Assembly (NCBI GenBank): GCA_028692205.1
Contig: JAQUXV010000192.1
Location: 1 to 5,684, forward strand
Length of the DNA stretch: 5,684 nt
From: Eubacteriales bacterium
Lineage (GTDB): Bacteria; Bacillota_A; Clostridia; Christensenellales; Aristaeellaceae
Direction: 5' to 3'
Shown: piece after piece, positions 3,757 to 5,684 of the stretch
Layout of the letters: every line of letters begins with the position of its first letter
Numbering within the stretch: position 1 is the first letter of the stretch
The notes under the pieces: model-generated
What the model was told of the DNA's origin: nothing
The model's database searches: none
The model's input: the letters and a program-made list of their open reading frames with translations, nothing else
Translations under genes and position numbers: made by a program

Positions 3757-5684
3757 ATGCCCGAAATCAGCGTACTCACAGGGCGCGCGCACCGGTTGCT
3801 GGCCCCCGTAACGGAGCGGATCGGCGCGCTGCACGCCAAGGGAGAGCCCTGCATCCTGCTGGTGCCGGAGCAGTTTACCCTTCAGGCGGAACGGGAGTTG
3901 CTAACCCGGCTTCACCTGACGGGCTTTTTTACCATTGAGGTACTGTCCCCCTCGCGGCTTTCGCACCGCGTACTTGCCGCCGCGGGCGCGGACGAGCGCG
4001 CGCCGCTTTCCCCCGCCGGGCGCCGTATGGCCGTAAGCCTTGCGCTGGAACGCTGCGAGAGCCAACTGGAATACTATCGCTCCTCCGCGCACCGCCGGGG
4101 CTTTACGGAAAAGCTGACTTCCCTGATCGCCGATATGAAGCGCGGCGGCCTCTCGCCGGAAGCGCTGGCCGAATACGCCGAGGGCCTGCCGGAGGGAATG
4201 CGGCGTACGAAGCTAAACGATCTGGCAACGGTATTCAACACTTATGAAGAGACGCTTTCCGGGCGTTTCGGGGACAGCGAAGACCAGCTTCGCTACGTAG
4301 CCTCCCGCCTGCCGGACAGCGGTCTGGCGGAAGGGCAGAATCTATTCGTCTATGGGTTCGACGCCCTTCCGGAGCAAATGATCGCGCTGTTGTGCGCCTT
4401 GGGCGCCCTGTGTGCAAGCTTGACCGTCGCGCTGACCTGCCGCCCGGAAACCGCGCCGGACGGCGAGTTGTACCAACCCGTGCGACAAAGCATCGCGCGC
4501 TTTCGCAACGCCTTGAAAGAGCGCGATCTGAACCTTTCACAGGTATCGCTGCCGGATACGCCTCTCCCCTGCGCGCCTGCGATTCGTCATTTGGACGACG
4601 CGCTGTTTGCCTATCCCGAAACCGCCTTCACCGGCGAGCAGCAATCCGTTTTCCTCTCCCAGCATATGAGCCCGTTTGAGGAGGCGACCGCGGCGGCGCG
4701 GCAAATCCTCCGGCTGTGCGCCGAGGGTATGGATATCGAACGGATCGCCGTACTGTATCCCGATCAGAACGGGTACGCTTTCGCCGTAAGCGCGGCGCTT
4801 TCGGACAGCGGATTGCCCTATTACACCGATGAGAAGTTGCCCGCATCCTCGCACGCGCTGTCGCGCTTTCTGCTGTCGTCCTTGCGAGCCGTTGCGGGGA
4901 ATTACGACCGGGATGAGCTGATCGCCGTAATGAAATCCGGCTACTCCCCCCTTACGTTTGACGAAGCCTGCGAACTGGAAAACTACGCGTGTGAATACGG
5001 CATCAACCGGAAGCTCTGGCTTTCGCCGTTTACACGCGGCAAGCCGGAGCGCGCCGCGCGCCTGGAGCCGCTAAGGCAAAAGCTGATCGAGCCGCTGACC
5101 AAAGCGCGTGAAGGCATCGTAGCCGCGAAGGATACGCAGGCTTCCCTTGCCGCCGTCATGGGGCTGTTAACCGATGTGGGCGCTTATGAAACCCTCAAAG
5201 CCGAGGAAGCGGCATTAAGCAATGAAGGCATGCTGGTTCGGGCGGGGCAAAACAGCCAGATGTGGCAGACCCTGCTGGAATTGATGGATCAGCTTTTCGT
5301 GCTGGCTAATGGTTCCCGTATCCCGCTCAGCCATATCGCGGACCGTTTTGACTGTGGTTTATCGGCGGTTTCATTGGCCGCGCTTCCGCCCGCCAGCGGC
5401 ATGCTGCATGCGGGTACGCTGGGGCATTATCTTTCCGGCGAGATGGACGCGGTGTTCCTTCTGGGGCTGAACGACGGCGTTCTGGGCCGCGAAGCCGACA
5501 GCCTGCTTACCGAGGCGGAACGCGCCGACGCGCAGGCTGCCACGGGTGCTTACCTGGGCATGACGGATCAAAGCCGTTCGCTGTTTGCCCGAATGGATGT
5601 AAAAAGCGCTATGACGCTTCCTTTGCAGCTGTTGTTTTTAAGCTATGCGAAAACCGATGCTTCCGGCGCGGCGCTCCGCCCGCT
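3757..5684 (+). CDS. addB: ATP-dependent helicase/nuclease subunit B (AddB), N-terminal part, cut by the window edge
   Basis: The frame is open for 642 codons and runs off the window; full AddB is about 1,100-1,200 aa, so the C-terminal PD-(D/E)XK nuclease and its Fe-S cysteines are not visible. With AddA it resects DNA double-strand breaks to Chi-like sites for RecA-dependent repair. AddB features seen: ILLVPEQFTLQAERELL (33-49), VLSPSRLSHRVL early in the protein, LENY...YGI (407-416), VFLLGLNDGVLG (566-577) and SYAKTDASGAALRP (629-642), matching the family's SYP..D.EGKAL.PS block. The start at 3757 has AAGGAGAG 7 nt upstream. An oddity: where Bacillus AddB has the Walker A GRSGSGKT, this protein reads TGRAHRLL (8-15), and no upstream codons could supply it. 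Streptococcal RexB also lacks that motif. addA would be expected just downstream. Confidence 0.93.
   Translation, partial: MPEISVLTGRAHRLLAPVTERIGALHAKGEPCILLVPEQFTLQAERELLTRLHLTGFFTIEVLSPSRLSHRVLAAAGADERAPLSPAGRRMAVSLALERCESQLEYYRSSAHRRGFTEKLTSLIADMKRGGLSPEALAEYAEGLPEGMRRTKLNDLATVFNTYEETLSGRFGDSEDQLRYVASRLPDSGLAEGQNLFVYGFDALPEQMIALLCALGALCASLTVALTCRPETAPDGELYQPVRQSIARFRNALKERDLNLSQVSLPDTPLPCAPAIRHLDDALFAYPETAFTGEQQSVFLSQHMSPFEEATAAARQILRLCAEGMDIERIAVLYPDQNGYAFAVSAALSDSGLPYYTDEKLPASSHALSRFLLSSLRAVAGNYDRDELIAVMKSGYSPLTFDEACELENYACEYGINRKLWLSPFTRGKPERAARLEPLRQKLIEPLTKAREGIVAAKDTQASLAAVMGLLTDVGAYETLKAEEAALSNEGMLVRAGQNSQMWQTLLELMDQLFVLANGSRIPLSHIADRFDCGLSAVSLAALPPASGMLHAGTLGHYLSGEMDAVFLLGLNDGVLGREADSLLTEAERADAQAATGAYLGMTDQSRSLFARMDVKSAMTLPLQLLFLSYAKTDASGAALRP

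Noticed and set aside
3682..3834. N-terminally extended MnmE starting at 3834
   Set aside because: It would overlap the divergent addB start, add residues absent from the family, and ignore the well-placed GGGGAGG before 3681.

Overview
The window looks like chromosomal DNA of a fairly GC-rich (visually near 60%) Bacillota, most likely a Clostridia-type anaerobe. The reasons are strong AGGAGG-type ribosome binding sites, an AddB-type (not RecBCD) recombination nuclease, TGn extended -10 promoters, and a PflX-like radical SAM protein of a kind common in anaerobes. I cannot name a genus. I see no mobile element, CRISPR array, rRNA or tRNA.

Layout, left to right. Positions 1-280 hold no gene. 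They carry a terminator-like hairpin for something upstream of the window, and a promoter plus ribosome binding site for the next gene. 281-1168 (+) is a COG1313/PflX-type radical SAM protein. It converges on 1306-2043 (-), an exported UlaG/YtkL-like metallo-beta-lactamase-fold protein. The 137-base gap between them holds a perfect 10-bp inverted repeat enclosing GC-rich structured sequence. 2044-2328 has no convincing gene. 2329-3681 (-) is MnmE, the tRNA U34-modifying GTPase, complete. A 75-bp divergent promoter region then separates mnmE from addB (3757 to the right edge, +). AddB is the B subunit of the AddAB helicase-nuclease; its first 642 codons are present.

The two well-known genes are housekeeping: tRNA wobble modification (mnmE) and double-strand-break end processing (addB). 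They appear to share one control point. A 25-bp near-perfect palindrome at 3705-3729 has back-to-back -10 elements of the two divergent promoters at its centre. Its inner arms (CTGTG-N9-CACAG) recur with identical spacing in the leader of the radical SAM gene, which suggests a common regulator or a recurring promoter architecture. The AddB N-terminus lacks the Walker A motif present in the Bacillus protein. I find no clearly new multi-gene system here. The best leads are the shared promoter dyad, the Walker-less AddB and the structured convergent intergenic element.
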